Positions 12,781 to 25,030 are shown, numbered from the stretch's first letter. The stretch: DNA of 64,000 nucleotides from Pseudisothecium myosuroides (GCA_951799445.1 OX637294.1:19617452-19681451), one strand, 5' to 3'. Notes: generated by a model from the sequence alone, not told the origin. A program made the numbers and translations.

Positions 12781-15211
12781 CAGAGCTTTCCCTCAGGGCT
12801 GAGCGAGGGGGTCAGTCCTACGTGCTCGCCTTTGCCGTCCTTGAGTCCTTCCTTCCTGATCCACAAGCCAAGTGAGCCCCTGCAGCAGCAGCGCAGCTGG
12901 TCGCCACCATCCCCAACAGCAACCAACTGACAACCACGACGCCAGTGTCAGCTGGCACGCCACGGTCACCCCACACCCGCGTGCACCCCTATTCCCGCCC
13001 CTCCCTCATAGCCTGCTGCCAGTCCTAACCTACAGCAGATGAGCAGATGAGCAGATTTCCAGATGAGCAGATGAGCAGATATGCAGAATTGCAGAGCTCC
13101 CAGAATGAATGCATCAATATTCTCCGTCACCTCCTCTGCTCCCCATCATCCCCTTGTCAGTCCCGCTCATCATCTCTCCATTTGCGTTACCTTCAATCAA
13201 TGCATTGATTAATGGAATTGCCATGCCATCGCAGGCAAGCTAGGCAGGCAGTACTGGATCCGCAGTGAGAGTTGGGGTTCCACTTTCAACTCTGCCTGCA
13301 GCTGCAACCTAACTTAACGTCAATTCCTCCTCGCTCAGCTCCACTTGGACTCGTGACATGATCATTGCGGTGGAGCTCACTCGCTCGTTCTTATTGCCGC
13401 TCATGTCGACTCCATGGCAGAATTATTGGGGCGCTGCTGGACTACTGGCAGCAGCAGAAGTCTAGGCTATGGGAGCAGCTGCAGAACGGAGGCTTGGGGT
13501 TCAGCGCTTGGGGTGAGGCAGCTTTGAACGGTAGCCGATCGAAGCCCGTTGCCATCAGGTTGGTTCACTTGGTTGGTGGGTAGTGGATGCAGGATCGATG
13601 TACATAGGCAAGCTCTGCAGGAGCTGAGCGTTAGTGTTTGGGATTAATTGAATGGGGTTGGAGATTTTGGGTTACGATTGATTTAGCAGGCTGGGCATTG
13701 TGGCATTCGATCAGTGATAGAATTTGGGGGTGGATTAAGCATGTAGGATTTGGGAGGTTTGAAATGCAGGTGTCTAAGGATTTTTATTTTGGTTTTGCTG
13801 TTTGGTAAGGTACAGGGGTTGTTCCTGTGGCATGTTTCGATGCATGAGACCTTTGTCTTGGATTTGCAAGCGCTTTGGGGGAAGCAGCCTTGAGCGGTAG
13901 CCCGTTGCCATCAGGTTAGTTGGTGGGTAGTGGATGCGGGATCAATGTAGGCAAACTCTGCAGGAGGGTTAGTGTTCAGGATTAATTGGGGTCGAAGATT
14001 TTGGGTTTCGATTTAGCAGGGGATCGATGTGATTCAAGGTTACGATTGATTTAGCAGGGCATTCTGGCATTCGATCAGTAATGGAATTTGGGGGTGCATT
14101 TTCAGCATCTGTGATTTGGGAGGTTTGAAATGCAGGTGTCTGCGGATTTTTATTAGTTTGGAGAGTTTTTATCTTGGGTTTGCTGGTGGTGAGGTACAGG
14201 GGTTGTTCGTGTGGCATGTTTCTATGAGACCCCGCTTTGGGGGAAGCTTGGAGCGTTAGTCGATCGAAGACCGTTGCCATCAGGTTGGTTGGTGGGTAGT
14301 GGATGCAGGATGTAGGCAAGCTCTGGAGGGTTAGCTAGTGTTCGGGATTAATTGGGGTTGAAGATTTTGGGTTACGATTTAGCAGGGGATCGATGTGATT
14401 CAAGGTGACGATTGATTTTGCAGGGCATTCTGGCATTCAGTGATGGAATTTGGGGGTGGATTAAGCATGTAGGATTTGGGAGGTTTGAAATGCAGGTGTC
14501 TGCGGATTTTTTTAGTTTGGAGAGTTTTTATTTTGGTTTTGCTGTTGGTGAGGTACAGGGGTTGTTCCTGTGGCATGTATCTATGAGACCTTTGTCTTGG
14601 AATTGCAAGCTCTTTGGGGGAAGCCTTGAGCGGTAGCCGAGCGAGGCCCATTGCCATCAGGTTTGTTGGGTTGTTAGGGGATGCAGGATGTAGGGAAGCT
14701 CTTGAGGGTTAGGGTTCGGGATTGGGGTTGAAGAATCTGGTTTCAAGTTAGCAGGTAGGGGATGTGAAGTAGTATTCGGCATTCGATTAGTAATGGAATT
14801 TGGGGTGGATTGAGCATGTAGGATTTAGGAGGTTTGAAATGCAGGTGTCTGCGTATTTATTTTTATTTTGGTTTTGCTGGTGGTGAGTTGCTGGGATTGT
14901 TCTTGGAGACCTGTTTTGATGGTGTGGTTACGTACGTTAAGACCAGATTGAAGGTGTTTTAGGGTTTGCAATTTCCTTGACGATTGTGAAGATCGTAGCT
15001 ACTGTGGATTCGGGAGGTTCATTTGTCAATAGTCTTTGCCTGTGTGAATCGACGGTGTCTTCGATCTACGTAAATTGGATGGATCGGATTGCTCCTCAGA
15101 GTATGTTCTATAGAGGGAATTTTCCAGGGGTGGTATTCACTGAGCAACACTCGCCCTCATGGATTTAGATTTCATAGATTTGATTATGGCAGGACAGTGG
15201 CATTGTGTCAG
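12781..15211 (+). promoter_or_regulatory. Upstream/leader region of the XBAT35-like gene
   Basis: GC content rises sharply after 12781, in contrast to the AT-rich flanks, as expected for a promoter and 5' leader. At 13037-13082 the word GATGAGCAGAT repeats. The four-unit tandem array at about 13530-14890 follows. I cannot place the transcription start. A leader intron is possible but not determined. Confidence 0.45.
13530..14890. repeat. Four tandem copies of a ~350-370-bp unit
   Basis: The anchor GAAATGCAGGTGTCT begins at 13761, 14127, 14487 and 14836 (spacings 366, 360, 349). A second anchor, (C/A)TTGCCATCAGGTT, recurs near 13548, 13903, 14272 and 14650. Copies differ by small indels and substitutions, and the last is the most diverged. 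Short open frames within the array are repeats of one another and do not look like protein-coding sequence. Confidence 0.9.
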
Positions 15212-18200
15212 ATGGGCAATGGGACAAGCAAAGAGGAGCAGCTCTATCAGGCCGTTGCGAATTCAAACCATAACGCTGTCAAGGCCCTTCGCCGTGATGG
15301 AGCGTCCTTGGAGGTACGTTTTTGGAAGCTATTGTGAGGTTTATGGAGGTGGTGTGTCAAAGTTTGGCATCATATTGCAGAATTTCAGAATTGGTGAGGT
15401 GTATGCATGATGCCATCACCGTTCACCACACAGATTAGTCTATTTTCTGTATGATACACTATTTTGTATGTTTAATGCTTTTTTATGACACATTTATAAT
15501 TTCATGACACTAAACAGAATGAATGGTGTAGCCACGGTTTTGGATCTGCATATCTCATTATATAATGCGGTCTTGCTTGCTGTTGTAATGTCGTTATTGC
15601 TGCTTGGAAATGCAGTTTGTGGACAAAGAGGGACGTACACCTCTGATTCTAGCTTGCACACGAGGAGACTTGTTTGAGATGGCCCTGACGCTTCTCAACC
15701 TTGGAGCCAACATAAAAGCTTATCGATTTGGTTGGTTTCCCACTTGATGGTGAAAACTTTCTCAAATCTCTAATTAATTGAGCTTCATCCTCTATTCAAT
15801 TTGATCTTTCTCTTTTGGGTCACAAAACGGATGGGGAAGTCTAGTCACTTTGGAGAGTTCCGAAATTGAATAAGTATTTAGATTTACGAGTTTGCAATTT
15901 GTTAGTGGGAAACATTTCACTATGTTTCTTAGTCAACTTGAGAAGTTTGATGAACTCATTATCAACTTGTAACCCCTTATTGAATACCTGCAACATTTGA
16001 GTTGGTTAAACAATTGAGTTTGTACTGGTTCACTTAGTCTAGAGGGCTTTTTAGGGTGTACTCAATTGAATTATCAAATGCACTCATTTTGAGCGGTTCA
16101 AAGTAATTGAAAACTTATGATGGACATAAGAGATTTCTTTTATTATCTACGCTTTCTATTGCTGAGATTTTTTTTGCATACAACTCTCTTCAATAGAAGT
16201 TGCAACCTGGATTGACGCTGATCGTGATGCAGGGACTTATGGAGGCTATCCTCTGCACCATGCAGCAAAGCGTGGTCTTGATAAGACAGTGCTACTCCTT
16301 TTATCCCGTGGTGGTACGTTGCCAGTTCCTGCCACTATTGAATTGCTAGGATGAAAATTTTGCATTTGTTACGTTACGTTATTCTCATTAAATGGCGCTA
16401 TTGTGATGCAGCTGATCCGTTGGCTGTTAATGATGACTCTCTTACACCATTGCACATGGCTCGCAGCCGAGGTCATGTGGCTGTGATTCGCATGATTGAG
16501 GTTATCTCCTGTGAAGTCTCTTGGTCAATTGAGGTTATTATACATGGTGGTTAGCGCACTTAAAACACCACTTACTGTGGATATTCAAATGAAGGGGTAA
16601 AAGGCATATTTTGCAGCTTCGGAGGATGTGTGCTATCCCGAATTTGACAGAGTGATGTGGGTGGCAGGATCGCATTTGTATATTCGGCGGAGTATTGCGG
16701 GAGCTGTCTGGACCTGGTTTTTTGGAAGCTATTGCACCTCAGTGGATGACCAAGAAAATGTAAGCCTGATCTGACTTCAGCATCTACTGCCTGCATCTAA
16801 TTCGTAGCATTGTACTCAGATTTGTCCCAGCATCTTTTGACTTCGGGAACATAGGCACTTTGATTGGCTACACTTTGATATGCACAAGAATAGTGGGACT
16901 GATCCCCACTACTGGTGGATTTGATAGTTGGGCTGTAATTTTACCGACAGAGACCGATCCCAGACGAGTTCCAAAATTTGAACTGGTTATATACCAGGCA
17001 CCAAAGGTGAGTTCAAGGGGCTACAATTCATTCTTTGCAATAGCGGGTGCACTTTGTGATGGAGCATGTGGTCTTGGTCAGCATGAGAGCATGAAAATTG
17101 TGGATTAATTTAGTCTTGAAATATAGCCTGGGAGCTAGTTGCGAGGGCCATCGAAATGCTATGACTGGCATTCGTAAGAGGTGTAGTGATTCAAACTACT
17201 TGTAACTGATTAGTTACAAACTCTGTTGTATCACAATAATCTACATATCATTGAGTATCATCAAGGGATGCAATGTCTCTGACCTTGAGTAAAAAATGAA
17301 CATCAATATCGGCACTGGGGAAGCCCTCCAGAAGTAGTCTGCAACGGTCGTAGCTGTTTAGGAATATGGTGAGATGATTGGTAAAACACTTGTGCTCATC
17401 GTCCCTAAACACGGAGTCAGAGAATGAATAAAGTTATTAGAGAGCGTTAAGGTAAGGTACAAGACAAGGATATTCAAGGTATCAGTTATTGAGCTAAGAA
17501 GGTCTATTTGTTTTTTCCTTGTGCAGGTTCCCTTGCCACGCACAATCATCTCCCTATCAAAGGCTGAAGTGGAGGAACCTAAATTTAGCGTTCCGGACCC
17601 AGTTGTAATCATTTTGGATAGAAATACAAGTAAGCTCTCCTTGTGCGTTGAGGCAACTCTAGACGTGCGTACTGAGTTAAATTTTCGGATTTAAATTATA
17701 CTTCATGTTGAGCGGCGAGTGACTTCAGATTGTGCTGCGAGTGTTATTGGAGAAATGCCAAAGCCTGCCACAAGTCGTGCGCCTTTTAATGGGCTTATTA
17801 GCATCTAATCCGCTGTAAGGATCTCGATGAATGTTTGGTAAATTGACACTCTGTATTGCAACAGAATCGAAGTACAAGTTCTTGGCTGAGTCGGAAGGTG
17901 ACAAGGCACAACTGGAACGGTTTTATAAGTCCTGCAAGGGCATCTCGCAGGTATGAATTTTTATCATGTGCAGCAGGTGTAATCTAAATCAGCGTCTTGC
18001 CTTGTTGATATCCATATTATTTCAACCCCTAGGAAGAGACTAAGCAATGGTTCAAAAATGTAGAAAGTTACTAAACCTAATGAGAAGTAGCATCTTTTTA
18101 AAGCAATAGTAGCATGTTGGGTCCCATCATTTTAAAGATTGAATTTCTTGTGTCTAGCATAATTACAACATATGGGTGTAGGAATAGTGTCATTCAAAGA

Positions 18201-19004
18201 TTGTCAAATATGATTTTGCGAATTTTCAATATATCAATGAGCGTAATATTGAGTGTTGAACTGACGATTGTATAAGGACCATATACTGAGGATTGTCCTG
18301 AGGATTACAAGGAAAGATAAGTGAAAATTATACATATATTTTTTGTGGGGGAGAGTCACTTGCGGTTTGTTACAAGTTCATATTTTCTTTTTACCATCAT
18401 TTAATTGTTGCTGCCGAGATCTTATGCTCTGTTTTTCGCCCTACAGACTGCCCCTGGCGCAGGTCAAGTTCCTCTATCCAAGAAAGCCGTTTTACAAGAC
18501 TTTCACTCAAGGTTTTTACAAGCTGCAGCTCAACTTCACACCCCTGCGTTTGTTGAAGAGCCACCAGGTCCTCCAGCAACCTCTGAAAAGCTCAGGAACC
18601 GTAAAGAAGATCTAAATGATGGTAACGCTGCTACGAAGTACGGGACTGTTGATTCCACTTGTGCCAATTGCAATGAGGCAGGGCCTAGCCAGATCTCAGC
18701 AGCAGCATTGCCAGTTCCCGACCCAGTCCCTGAAAGTGAAAAACTCCCTGCACTACCGATGGCTCTCCCTTCTGCTCCTCCCCTTCCTGTTCACTGTCGG
18801 TCGCAAGAAGAAACAGCATCTGTGGGAGAGGAAAAGGGAAGCCAGTGTGTTGTTTGCTGGAATGCCGCGGCACAAGGTGTGTGCATCCCTTGTGGTCATT
18901 TGGCTGGTTGCATGGAATGTTTGGGAATGATCAAGACCAAGGGCTGGGGTTGTCCTGTTTGCCGGACTGCTATTGAGCAAGTCATAAGAGTGTATGCTGT
19001 TTAG
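15212..19004 (+). CDS. XBAT35: XBAT35-like ankyrin-repeat RING E3 ubiquitin ligase
   Basis: Nine exons: 15212-15313, 15616-15730, 16233-16313, 16412-16500, 16668-16759, 16928-17006, 17527-17629, 17865-17950, 18447-19004. All have GT-AG introns with consistent phase and give 434 aa, close to Arabidopsis XBAT35 (about 460). The chosen start gives MGNGTSKEEQLYQ, matching the family N-terminus; Gly2 and Ser6 fit N-myristoylation, suggesting membrane association. Residues about 41-129 form ankyrin repeats (GRTPLILAC, YPLHHAAKRG, LTPLHMARSRGH). Residues 130-186 match the conserved central block (GPGFLEAIAP, WAVILPTE). The C-terminus is a C3HC4 RING: C383, C386, C398, H400, C404, C407, C418, C421, ending IEQVIRVYAV. 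Family role: E3 ligase adding ubiquitin to substrates; XBAT35 acts in ethylene, pathogen and stress responses in Arabidopsis, but the substrate here is unknown. An in-frame upstream ATG (15089) is judged noncoding. Confidence in the family is high. Confidence 0.93.
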
Positions 19005-20670
19005 AGGCCTACCACACTACAACAAAGGCAAGGAATTGGACGCAAGTCATTGTTCTATTAAAGGAACGCACTGGCTACCATACTTGAGGAATGACGAGAA
19101 ATATTGAGTTCCTTTTTTCGTTGAGGCATGTTTGAAGCATCCTATATGAAAGATGAAAGATGACATGACAATGAAGAAGCATGTGGCCTTCCGGGCATTA
19201 TTGCTTAGAAGTCCATGCTTTGGGCCCAGTGGAAGTGAGGTATGCGTGCCTCTTGTAGAGCGGTGAATTGATATTTGCTAGACAGCACATAAAGTTTGAG
19301 TGAATAAGGGCGCTACAGTAGTGCAGTTAGCTCCGAAATAGGGGACAGTTAATGGCCGTTCTCACACGGAATCCATCAAAGTAAATGCCGAAGTATCTAA
19401 ACCACACCAGATTTTGAGTCCATTATAGATTTTCCTAAAGTAGGGTGACATCGTGGTTCAATTTGGCAGAGCCTGGGGAAACCGGGAAAAGAACTCTCGT
19501 GACAATTTGATGAAGACTCTGATCATCTTAGATGTGCAACTTTTGGGCTTCATTATTAGCTCACAATGTTTAGGCATCCGCCAAAGGTGTTCAGACTCCA
19601 ATATGAGTGGATGAATGGAGTCTGACTTTTGGCTTGAAAAATTTACATTAACTGCAGTTGTTGGCTGCCAATTTTTCTGTATGAATGGCCGAGATAACCA
19701 TTATGGACTAATAGCGCAGTGCACTTGAGATTTTGTAACAGATCTATACTTCATTAGGGAAAAAATAGAATTCCACTTCTATTGTACTCATTTCAAGTGC
19801 CTTGGGAGAAACGATTTGTGACTTCTTTAAGTAAGCTAAGTACCACAATGAGGTCAGATTACTGACTCACTACATGAATACACGATATGCTTTTGTACCA
19901 CGTATCATAGCACGTAGGAAGCATGGCCACCTTTATCCTGTTAATGAACACATTCCAATGTTCTCCCAATCCACATGTAGAAAGCGTGGTGCATAATAAT
20001 TTCCCAGAATCACACATGTAAGAAGCATGGCCACTCAAGGCTTATAAAATGAATGCAAAGACTTTGATGCCCAATCTAATGCTCTCCCTCACGAACCCAC
20101 TCATTGGAAACAACAGGATAGCTCAGTCCGGTCATCACTGTGCCCACTCTCACTAAGCTTATGCATAAAAGAAAAGTTGCATTACACAAAACAAAACCAC
20201 AGTATGAAGACAACAAGAACTTGCTCATTCAAAAAATTATCACCCTTCCACCCCCCCAAACTCACCCACCATAGAACTTGATATGTGATATATTACAAAC
20301 CCTGTTTTAATCGAACAAAGGTCGTACACAAATGAGCCCCAAATGGATAAAATTACTGGATTTCAGACTGGTTCCCCACCGCTGCTCCAACAAAATGTAG
20401 CCAGAAATCAAATGACGACGACGAAGAAACAAGCAAAAATTCCTAAAGCAGCGCACCTAACCCTACAAGAAGACTGACCCTCTACAAGACCTATCGTCAC
20501 ACATTTCAAGAGTGCGGCAATTGAGAATTCTTCATCAAATAATGAAACACCAGCCAGCAGGAAACGAAAGGCACCTAAATAATAGAAAATTCAACCTGTC
20601 CCTGCCTCTGCCCTGATTCACAGTTACGGTTACGGTTACGGCTAAGGGTTTAGGGTTTTAGCCTTCTCCG
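19005..20670. other. Intergenic region between convergent genes
   Basis: This 1.7-kb stretch lies between the 3' ends of the XBAT35-like and receptor-kinase genes and probably holds both 3'UTRs. Three degenerate copies of a CACATGTAGGAAGCATGGCCAC-like unit occur near 19908, 19970 and 20011. No additional gene is supported. Confidence 0.6.
20622..20662. repeat. Short telomere-like repeat tract
   Basis: GGTTACGGTTACGG is followed by TAAGGGTTTAGGGTTTTA, i.e. one to two TTTAGGG units (plant telobox type) next to degenerate relatives. It lies just downstream of the receptor-kinase stop codon, so it sits in that gene's 3'UTR. It is far too short to be a telomere. Confidence 0.7.
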
Positions 20671-23289
20671 TCACCTTCCTTTCGGGTTGACAAGTTGCGA
20701 GAACACGGCACTCGCAGATGCGTCTTCCAAGTCAATATCGTCGTCGTTCTCAGCCAAGATGTGTCTCTCACTGGAAACCGACGAGTCGTCGTCGTCAAGT
20801 GGATGCGACGTCATGGGCTGCGGCATCAGCGACACCATGGGCGCACTGGCGTCCATCAAATTCGGCTGCGGGGAAGCTAAAGAAGCTTCATGCAATTGCA
20901 ACGCGTGCTCCAAGTTCCACAACACATCGCCCATAGCCGGTCGATCAATCCCTTGCTCCTGCAAACACTTCTCCGCCGTCTCACCGAACTTGCGAATCGA
21001 AGCTGGGTTGCACATGTCCACCAGCATGGGATCCATAATCGTTTCAAGCAATCCTTGTTTTTGCTTCTGCAATGCCCATTCTGCGAGGTTGACTTGGTCA
21101 CGCGAGAGAGCAGGGTTGATTGCGGGACGCGCACACAGAACTTCCATGAGCACAACCCCGAAGGAGTACACGTCTGATTTCTCCGTGAGTTGCTGTCTGC
21201 GGAAATACTCGGGATCCAAGTATCCAAAGCTTCCTTTCACAGCCGTGCTGATGTGGGTTTGCTCTAAGCTGGGTCCAGTTTTGGAGAGCCCGAAATCCGC
21301 GACCTTCGCGACGAGATTCTCGTCGAGGAGGATGTTGGTGGTTTTGACGTCGCGGTGGATGATGCCTTGCGCGGCGCCCGTGTGTAAGTAGTGGAGCCCG
21401 CGCGCGGCGCCGATGCAAATCTCCAGGCGTTGCTTCCATCCAAGAGCGGGGAGATCGGTGCCGTATAAGTGGCCGCGGAGAGGGCCTTCCGCCATGTAGT
21501 CGTAGACGAGAATCATCTCGCAATGCTCCTCGCAGTAGCCGATCAGGGAGACGAGGTGACGGTGACGGAGCTTTGAAAGAAGCTCAATTTCTGTTTGAAA
21601 CTCGGTTAAGCCTTGTTCCGAGCACGGGTTGCCTCGTTTAACTGCGACTTTGGTGCCGTCGTCAATCTCGCCTTTGAATACTTTCCCGAAGCCGCCAACG
21701 CCGAGAATCAGAGACTCGTCGAAGTTGTTGGTGGCTTCTTGAAGCTCCGCGAATGTGAAGTAGCGGCCGAGGTTGGAGCCTTGCACTGTGGACACATAGC
21801 TTCCTGTTCCACTCTTCCCCGACGCGGCGGACATCTTGCTGTGATCAGAGTTCGCGTGGTGGCCGGGGAGGGGGAGCCACGCTGGGGGTGCGTGTTTGCG
21901 GCTCTTGGCAGGGAGGAGCTTGGTTGAGGCTTTTCGCCGGCAGCAGAAGTAGATGAGAACGAGTACCAATGCGACAGCCACGACGCCCGCGACGCCCGCG
22001 CCTGCAATGGCACCAACGCTGAGACCATCACTCTTGCTGGAGCCGCCATTGGGCTTCACCCCCACGCCGCCACTCAAGCTTCCTTCGGTTGAGTTCAGCT
22101 TCCAAATCTCGATCCCATTCAGAATGGCATCGCGATACGCCGACACAGATGCTGGCGCAGGGCCGATTTGCACCCACAGCTTGCTCGTCCCGGTTGCCAT
22201 ACTCACGACGTAGTCGAGGTACTTGGCGACGTTCGCTTGTCCCGTGAGCTGGATGATGTCCACGCCTGTCTCCGCGGTTTGGTTGTTCACATAGATGTTG
22301 AAGACGCGCTGTCCTATGGTGTTGACGAATAGCTCACAGAAGTGCAAGCGGACTAAGTACGTGAATCCGAGGTCAATCGGGAAGATCCATGTGATGTTGA
22401 AGACGGCGTTCACAGTCACCGAGACTGCCATGGTTCGCGCGGAGTCGTACACACTCTGGGGTGCAATGTAGGGTTGGATTGGGGGAGGGTACGAGATCAC
22501 TGCGGCGGGGAGTGTTTGCGCTTGTCCCGTCGTGGCGGTGAAGAGGTAGCCGTCGTCTGCTTGCCAGTTGCGCCACATGCCGGTGGAGTCGTCAGCTGAA
22601 GCAATGGCGGCCCCGCCCACATTCACATGATACATCATCTCCACCGCAGTCGTGGCCGCGCTCAACTGCAGCTCAGTCTCAGACTTGTCTATCGACACCG
22701 CCAAATTCGGTACCACGTCATTCGGCATGGACGAGACTTCAATCGCATTGATGAACGCGTACGAACTCGGTGCGGGAGTGAAGGTGATCTCCAGCGAGCT
22801 TCCAGAAGCATTCAAGGAGTATTCCCGAAACACGAGCGGCCGCGCATCCGTGGAGTACATCGAAGGCCGGAAGGCGTCCAGGAGCATGTACTGATTCGCA
22901 GTGACAGAGAACGTCGACATGTTGGGGGTGAAGTTGGTGAAGACGAACGGGAAGAAGTGCAGTCTCACGAAGTGGCGCCCGGGTGTGACGGAGAATGTGT
23001 AGGAGGAGTTCGCTGTGAAGATGCGCGATTGCTGGTAGAGCTTAGGGTTGAGGAGATTCGCATTGGGCACAGTGGTGGAGGCCAAGACGCCTCCGGGTGC
23101 GGACAATTTAGGGTTGGGCAACGCGGCCGACCCGCCATCGCCCACGAACAAGCGCCCCTCGGCGGTCACATTGGAAAGCGAACCGCAGGCTATGAAGAAG
23201 TTGTCCACCGGGCTCCAGGTCGACTGCGCATGGAGACATGTCCACAATGTCGACAACCCTAGGAGACACAACGCCACCCGCAGTCCCAT
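20671..23289 (-). CDS. CrRLK1L malectin-like receptor kinase (FERONIA/THESEUS family)
   Basis: An uninterrupted 872-codon frame, full length for CrRLK1L proteins, with intronless coding as is usual in the family. Residues 1-22 are a signal peptide. About 27-395 is the tandem malectin-like ectodomain (FFIACGS start; RLHFFPF and RLHFCELF blocks; several N-glycosylation sequons). About 423-449 is one membrane helix, followed by CCRRK. The kinase spans about 520-800: glycine loop LGVGGFGKVFKG, Lys551, HRD 645-647, DFG 665-667, GYLDPEY 689-695. The tail ends SAVFSQLVNPKGR, the conserved CrRLK1L C-terminus found in both THE1- and FER-type members. All catalytic residues are present, so it should be an active Ser/Thr kinase at the plasma membrane. 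Family members sense RALF peptides or cell-wall state with GPI-anchored co-receptors and control growth. Which orthologue it is cannot be decided by eye. Confidence 0.97.
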   Translation of the reverse strand: MGLRVALCLLGLSTLWTCLHAQSTWSPVDNFFIACGSLSNVTAEGRLFVGDGGSAALPNPKLSAPGGVLASTTVPNANLLNPKLYQQSRIFTANSSYTFSVTPGRHFVRLHFFPFVFTNFTPNMSTFSVTANQYMLLDAFRPSMYSTDARPLVFREYSLNASGSSLEITFTPAPSSYAFINAIEVSSMPNDVVPNLAVSIDKSETELQLSAATTAVEMMYHVNVGGAAIASADDSTGMWRNWQADDGYLFTATTGQAQTLPAAVISYPPPIQPYIAPQSVYDSARTMAVSVTVNAVFNITWIFPIDLGFTYLVRLHFCELFVNTIGQRVFNIYVNNQTAETGVDIIQLTGQANVAKYLDYVVSMATGTSKLWVQIGPAPASVSAYRDAILNGIEIWKLNSTEGSLSGGVGVKPNGGSSKSDGLSVGAIAGAGVAGVVAVALVLVLIYFCCRRKASTKLLPAKSRKHAPPAWLPLPGHHANSDHSKMSAASGKSGTGSYVSTVQGSNLGRYFTFAELQEATNNFDESLILGVGGFGKVFKGEIDDGTKVAVKRGNPCSEQGLTEFQTEIELLSKLRHRHLVSLIGYCEEHCEMILVYDYMAEGPLRGHLYGTDLPALGWKQRLEICIGAARGLHYLHTGAAQGIIHRDVKTTNILLDENLVAKVADFGLSKTGPSLEQTHISTAVKGSFGYLDPEYFRRQQLTEKSDVYSFGVVLMEVLCARPAINPALSRDQVNLAEWALQKQKQGLLETIMDPMLVDMCNPASIRKFGETAEKCLQEQGIDRPAMGDVLWNLEHALQLHEASLASPQPNLMDASAPMVSLMPQPMTSHPLDDDDSSVSSERHILAENDDDIDLEDASASAVFSQLVNPKGR

Positions 23290-24780
23290 CTCGTCTCCGC
23301 TACCAATGCCTTCAACCTAAACGAAACGAACGTGAAATGCAGACCAGCAACGCTTTCATGCCACTAGAATCTCAAGCCGTTCCATTTTAGCACCATTCCT
23401 CACCACATTGAGCTCAGCGCCATTCCTGAAACATCCAATTCACCATCACACATCAACACTCGGAGCCCAAAACATCACGAAACCCACAAGATCTCAGCAC
23501 CGTCGAAACGATCGTTACAGTTCGCCGCCCTCAAAATGCACTACATATCAACGACGACTGAACCCGAAATTACACAATGCAACGACGTAGACTCTTAACA
23601 CGATCAGTCACGGAGACCTGAGCCCCACGCCTGTACTAAAGTTACGGAACCACGGAGTCACGCACGTACCTGCAGAAGAAGGTCCCAATTGCATGTCTTA
23701 CAAGAGACGAGACCGTTCAGCGCTTCATGATGAGGGCGACGCGCCTCTACCACTAGCAGGCTTAGATCTACTGCACAGACACGGGAATGTAGCCTTCCCT
23801 AGCCTTTCCACCGCATGGATTCCATCATAGACTCCACCTCCGCCTCCTGAACGCTCCTTCGCATGCTGCTCACCACGAGCTTCACCACGAGCCCCAAGAG
23901 CTGTGCCAAGAAGACCACGAGCTTCGCTATTCTCAACAAGCTTTCACTTCCGTCATCTCCACGAAAAGGTATCAAACAACAACCCACTAGCTCAGATCTC
24001 TCCCCAAACCCGCATTGCAGCTTCCCATTCAGTCAACGCCACTGCACTCGCACTGTCACTGATACAGCTCGCAAGCAAGTCAGCCAGCACGCAAGTCAGT
24101 CAGCTTGGGCCCCCGTCGCTGCCCGCTGCCCGCTGCCCACTTCCAAGCTCACAAGTCACAACCAAACGGCCAAGCTAGCTACAACTGAAGCGCGCCACCC
24201 CACCACCAACTACGCCAAATGCACACAATGCCAAGCCAAAACCACTCCGCATTACACCCAAAGTAGACGTTCGAGACCCAATACTCCGATACTTGGGATC
24301 CAACGTGTATGAAACAGAGCCCAATGTTCGGGATACAAAGCTAGTAGTAATGTTTGAACAGCAAAGTCGATGTTTGGGATGGTTCGGCAAGGACACTACT
24401 GCGAGGTCGTCGGCGAAGGAAGGAAGAAGGAAAAAGCGTGACGGAGGCGCGGGAGGTGCAGATCTGGAGGTGCGAGACGGAGGAAGCGCCGAGCTTCCGA
24501 GTTAGAAATCGGGAAACATGGCAATTAAGAAGATGAGAGAAAAATTGGGGTGCGTTCGATGACTTGAATCCCGTGAATGCCGGAGCAGCTGGGGATGGCG
24601 ATGGTGGCGATGGTAGCGATGGTGGCGATCGATGGTGGCGATGGCTCGCTGGCAGGTTGCAGCAACTGAAGAGCCGCAAAAAGCTCGATTTGGTCCTCGT
24701 CTGCGTCGTCGCGGCCGCGAGGGGCGTCAGAAGCGTGTCAGAAGCGCTCGTCGCCTGCGTCCGTCTCTGCACTCGCGCCG
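23290..24780 (-). promoter_or_regulatory. Upstream region and probable 5'UTR intron of the receptor kinase
   Basis: On the minus strand, CTGCAG|GTACGTGCG at 23669 is a strong donor. TTCGTTTCGTTTAG|G just upstream of the ATG is a good acceptor. Together they define a candidate 353-bp leader intron, 23317-23669. Neither signal is proven. The region is GC-richer than the flanks. Near 24594-24650 the word GATGGTGGC repeats. Confidence 0.4.
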
Positions 24781-25030
24781 CGAAGGACGGTGGATGGATG
24801 AAGAATGAAAGGCATCCATCCATCCGCTTGCTAACAGATGAATGTACTTAGTGATGAATTTCGAGGATGCGTATTGATGAATAGTGACTTCATGTCGATG
24901 AATGTTGGATGCATTATGGATAAAGGATGGATGTAGGATGAATGTGGGTGGATGTTGGGGGTTGGTGTGGATGGATTCTGTGGGGGTATGGATGGATGAG
25001 AAGTTGTGTTGTCGTTGTTGGAATGGGGAG
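24594..25030. repeat. GATGGTGGC and GGATGAAT simple repeats
   Basis: 24594-24650 is a GATGGCGATGGTGGC microsatellite. 24785-25015 is rich in GGATG/GATGAATG words, with CATCCATCC in opposite sense near 24814. Overlapping open frames here (for example 24831-25280 on the minus strand, rich in Pro, His and Thr) are simply translations of the repeats. Confidence 0.7.

Noticed and set aside
16860..17108. 82-codon + frame read as its own gene
   Set aside because: It is exon 6 of the XBAT35-like gene read through both flanking introns.
20622..20662. Interstitial telomere
   Set aside because: Only one or two true TTTAGGG units plus degenerate ones; better described as telobox-like 3'UTR sequence.
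20687..21391. Long + strand frame (234 codons) and a second one at 22627-23262 (211 codons)
   Set aside because: Both are antisense to the receptor-kinase coding sequence, whose domains are unambiguous. GC-rich coding DNA often leaves the opposite strand open.
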